From: Paragonimus westermani
Taxonomy: Eukaryota > Platyhelminthes > Trematoda > Plagiorchiida > Troglotrematidae
Direction of reading: 5' to 3'
Length of the DNA: 64,000 bases
Assembly (NCBI GenBank): GCA_008508345.1
Contig: QNGE01001036.1
Location: 105,289-169,288 of the forward strand
Below the pieces are notes generated by a model. The model searched no databases and was not told where the DNA came from. It worked only from the letters and a program-made list of their open reading frames with translations. Shown here piece after piece: positions 60,401-64,000 of the stretch (its first letter is position 1; each line of letters starts with the position of its first letter). The position numbers were made by a program, and so were the translations under genes.

Positions 60401-62725
60401 GAAATGATGTTCAAATTATAATAATCTGTTTGCCAAGCGATAATGGTTACGATTTAGACCATTCAACCTCGTTGTGCTCTCTGCAAAACAAACATTGAAT
60501 AAAAGTTTACGGGTCATATGAAGCGTGATCCCAATAGTTCAACTGTAAGCTGTGGTATACGTACAGCACAGGTGATGACTGACGTAAAAAAACGTGCTCC
60601 AAAATAAACTTCCAAAATACTGGAAGTCCGTGATGTTCTACCATGGAATCTGGCAACAGTATGACAATATTTCCCAAGTTCATGGTGTTAGTTTTTTCGG
60701 AACGGCAGATACATCCGCAAGACTCAAGAATTTCTCTTCTGAAACTGTTTCACGTCTAATGCAGTCAAATTGTCTTCGACCGTGTTCCATCGACAATTTG
60801 TCCATGGGCTAGTTTAAGTGACTGCCAAATGTTTTCGCCTGGAATAGATTTTTTTGGAATCTCAGATTTACTGGTTTTAAAAATTCTCTCTCTTGGTCAT
60901 TGGTTACCTCAATCGGATAGCAGTAGTTTTGTAGAGATATGTATCAGGTAAACCTTACTTTGTTATCGTCTAGTAAAGTCTAATTTGCGTAGGCATCCGT
61001 CATCTACTTCATCCAAATCTGATATACAGCCGTTGGGATTATACAGGTACCTACTAGGAGGCTAGTTGCCAAAGTTTTCAATCAGGTCACCTCTTTCATA
61101 TATCTCCGGACAGTTGGTTGATTTTTCAAACTATAATTCGTTAATTTACACATAATTGTGCATCTAGCCTATCACTGTAACTAGGTTTTGTCGAGCAGAA
61201 AAACTAATTAAAAACTCGCAATTAATCACCATATTCAATCAAATTCTCTCGCACTGGAGACAGCGTGGCGAATTTCTGTGCTAGACAGGAAACGATCTGT
61301 CGTAATTCTCACTTTTCCTCTCACCTGAGTTGATAGGCCTAGTGAATTGGAGGCAAAGAATGAACTATTTTGTATTGAACTATCGCTGGATTGGCAAACT
61401 ATTTTAACTCACTGAACTCACCATAGGTGTCGGCTAGAAGCTTGCTCGTGTATGCCAGGCTGATTATCATTATTATCATCAATGAGTGACAATTGCAGCT
61501 GAAAGATGAGATGGGGAGGTTTGGTATTGCCTAACTTGGGTCGAGCACCACGAATAGCACGAAAAACTACTCAAACGTATACTGGTTGAGGTAATGAATT
61601 TTACTAGCTGTTATCGGTTCGTAAAGCCCGAAGTCTTGAGGTTTTTATCCAGAAGGTGGAAAGCCATAGTGATCAAGTTGATGTAATTTCTGTTGTTTCT
61701 TCTGCGTCGTTCGATTTCCAGTTAATTTCCATTAGACAGGTAGTAGCCTAAGAATGATCACGAGATGCTGATCAATACAATTTGAATGCTGGAAAATTCC
61801 TGCGCATTTTCACCTCCTTAGGTGAACTCTGTGGTCGATGTGATGTCATCCAAATTCGGGTACACTGAACGTACTTTATAAGTCTACATAGAAGTTCAGA
61901 ATATATCCCCTCAGGTTCACCCCTAGAAGGAAAACTCTGTTAAGAATCACAAATGCCCTGGAGCCGAGATCCTCGTACTTGTAGATCAACTCACTTGAAG
62001 CATCCAGTCTACATCTACGATGACAGATTGGAACTTGTTTCACTCACGTGAACAATCTCACTGCACTTAGCAGCTGTTTATGTGTAGGGCATAAATGTTT
62101 ACCTCACTCTTTTATCCCCGTGCTTCACCGATGTTTCATTTAGGAGGCGCAAGACACAAGTCCGCTTGGACACATGTATTTCTGATACAGATTTTTTACC
62201 AGTAGAGCATCCGTGATGAAAGATAAACTGTAAATTTCTACCATCCCACCCAGCGTTGAGTCAGTAATTCAGTACACCGTTCGAGGATGTAAGATACCAA
62301 ATGCACAAAGACCTATTGTTGATAAGTGCGATGAGTTGAATCTCTTAAATGGCGTGAACGGTCTTGTCTTTTATGACGAGGATGTCAGTCGTGTGATGCT
62401 TTCCGTTTCACCGATTTCAGCCCACAAGCTTGGTTGGTTTAACTACCCCAGTTTAACTCCATTTTATGTTTTCTGATCGGTTCAGCCGCCCTTGCAGCGT
62501 ATTTTGAAATTCAAAGTATTAATGGTTGATCATACGTGCCAGACTCAATTACATTAGCCAAGTTTGGATTCTGTCGTCCGTGAGGTTAGTTTTTGTGCCG
62601 TTATCCATCCTATCCACTGACGACTGTACTTCAGGTAACAGAAACAGAACGGTCAATGAAATAAATGTTACCACGCGACTTTGATTGAACATTTCCAAAA
62701 TTGGTGTATTTCGGCCCGATTGCAG
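57481..62725. other. LINE flank and stretch without a firm gene
   Basis: The first few hundred bases may include LINE 3' untranslated sequence; at 57628-57949 two minus-strand frames are open together. Further on I see only short chance frames and A/T-rich sequence. Confidence 0.35.
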
Positions 62726-62726
62726 C

Positions 62727-62906
62727 TATCACGATACCGCACAGACCAAAACAGGATCACTTCTTGCAATCTGGACGCTCGCTGATCTTACTCAGGTCAC
62801 TGAGACATACATTGTTGTGGAGTTTATTCACATCACATTGACAACATCTGTCACACAACTTTCCTCGCCATTTCTTAAGCTTTATTTTGAACGACCATTT
62901 CATTAG
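62727..62906 (+). CDS. weak exon candidate
   Basis: After an acceptor-like sequence (CGGCCCGATTGCAG), the frame reads YHDTAQTKTGSLLAIWTLAD and then a hydrophobic, Thr-rich stretch to a TAG. A donor-like CAAG followed by GTAATT comes just after the stop, so the frame may be wrong near its end. The function is unknown. Confidence 0.25.
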   Translation, partial: YHDTAQTKTGSLLAIWTLADLTQVTETYIVVEFIHITLTTSVTQLSSPFLKLYFERPFH

Positions 62907-63059
62907 CAAGGTAATTCAGTTGCGTAAGGTGAGACGTTGGTTTGTCACAGTTGAAGGAAATTTGAACTTTCCTTCCTTCTAGATGCCGCTAAATTTTTAT
63001 TCTGTTAGTACACCTTTTGCATCGGACAGAAAGTTCTTATCTCTTTCCAACCTTCACAG

Positions 63060-63283
63060 GTGAAATTCGGACAACTGTGTTAACTAACTTTTTTGATAAC
63101 TCAATCGGCTATTCCAAATACTTCATTCTATGCGATCAAATGTGTACTTTGTCCAGTCTTATCAAATGCCAATCCTTGAAGTACGACGTGGCTTTTGTGT
63201 TTTGTTGCGGATTGTATGTGGTTGCATGTTTACGAAAGGATACAATATACTGGTATCAATATTGCATTATGAACGTGCATTGA
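63060..63283 (+). CDS. weak exon candidate
   Basis: A strong acceptor (CTCTTTCCAACCTTCACAG) opens a frame reading EIRTTVLTNFFDNSIGYSKY and then a Cys-rich hydrophobic part to a TGA. A second frame over the same ground is equally open and ends near another AG, so the correct reading is unclear. Confidence 0.25.
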
Positions 63284-64000
63284 CTTGCCTACTTGGCTGT
63301 TTGCAGATAACTACACCAACTAATTTGTTCATACAGTTGTTCATCTAAATTGAGATTGAAACCGAATTAGCCGGTCAGTTCAATACCCACATAAGTGGTA
63401 AACTGATTAACCGACGGATCTTTTAATCCTACGTTTACCGAGATCCTAAAGTGGAACTGACTTAGACGAATACTGATTAGTTTCAATATGTCTGATGGTG
63501 TTGGTTATAGAAATGAATTCATATAAATTTATTTTATGGGAGATATTTTTTCAGCCCGGTTCATTCCATCTGTCCTAGTCACGCGTGTTTGTTTATAATC
63601 TTTTCCGCAACTGTTAACAGTCTGAAGACAACATATTTATTGTTGTTACGCAGCATGGGGTTTGAGAGTATTTTGACTATGCAGAAAACATTTAACTAAT
63701 CATCAACTAGCTTCCGTGTTGTGTGGATTATTTATCTTCTACGAAAACGACAATGATGCACAGTAGTGTGAAGCATTTACCAAGGAATGGTGCCATTTTC
63801 AGATAGTTACCAGTGCAAGTTTGTAAATTACAGAATCCACGTTCTTCCTTACAGTGCTTTTGACGTGCTACGGAAGAATTCATTGGAATGTGCGAGCGCG
63901 AGCAGGCACCAGTCGATTACTGTAATTGTCGGTAACTATCATTTACCTGTCCACATAAAGAATGATTGCGATAAACATCGGAATATTCTCTACTTTTTCC

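Overview
This is eukaryotic genomic DNA: about 42% GC by eye, with long non-coding stretches, short candidate exons, and decayed retroelements of several classes. No operon, bacterial gene, rRNA or CRISPR array is visible. The repeat set fits a parasitic flatworm, most likely a fluke (digenean): a Penelope-like element with a GIY-YIG endonuclease, a CR1-type LINE with an AP endonuclease, an LTR retrotransposon with Gag and protease, and a tRNA-derived SINE. The organism call is an inference from repeat types. I found no marker that fixes the species.

Layout. From 1 to 12.7 kb there are two copies of a tRNA-derived SINE in opposite orientation and a few weak exon candidates. From 12.7 to 24.4 kb lies a plus-strand stretch with a well-supported orphan exon (13113-13477) flanked by two direct copies of a 144-bp repeat, a GC-rich tandemly duplicated coding unit at 15.1-15.45 kb, a small ORF behind an acceptor at 16.1 kb, two phase-matched exons with a zinc ribbon at 22.6 and 23.0 kb, and a possible leucine-rich-repeat exon at 24.3 kb. 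From 24.4 to 32.6 kb I see nothing firm.

From 32.6 to 48.5 kb a series of minus-strand exon candidates fall into two phase-compatible chains (37201 to 32615, and 46101 to 44617) plus a longer exon at 48.2-48.5 kb. They may belong to one or two minus-strand genes of unknown product. Two mobile elements sit among them. One is a composite Penelope-like insertion at 34.3-35.77 kb with long inverted arms. The other is a minus-strand Gag-Pro LTR retrotransposon remnant at 46.5-47.8 kb. On the plus strand, 49.5-54.0 kb holds a possible exon, a reverse-transcriptase shard, and two phase-matched exons that resemble ankyrin repeats. A long but heavily broken CR1-type LINE fills 54.6-57.5 kb. The last 6.5 kb has only weak exon candidates.

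Limits. All calls come from reading the sequence by eye. Exons rest on splice-site context, open frame, phase agreement and amino-acid character, without homology or transcript support. Most open frames of 60-130 codons in this window are expected by chance and are not listed. The mobile-element calls are the most secure part of the annotation.
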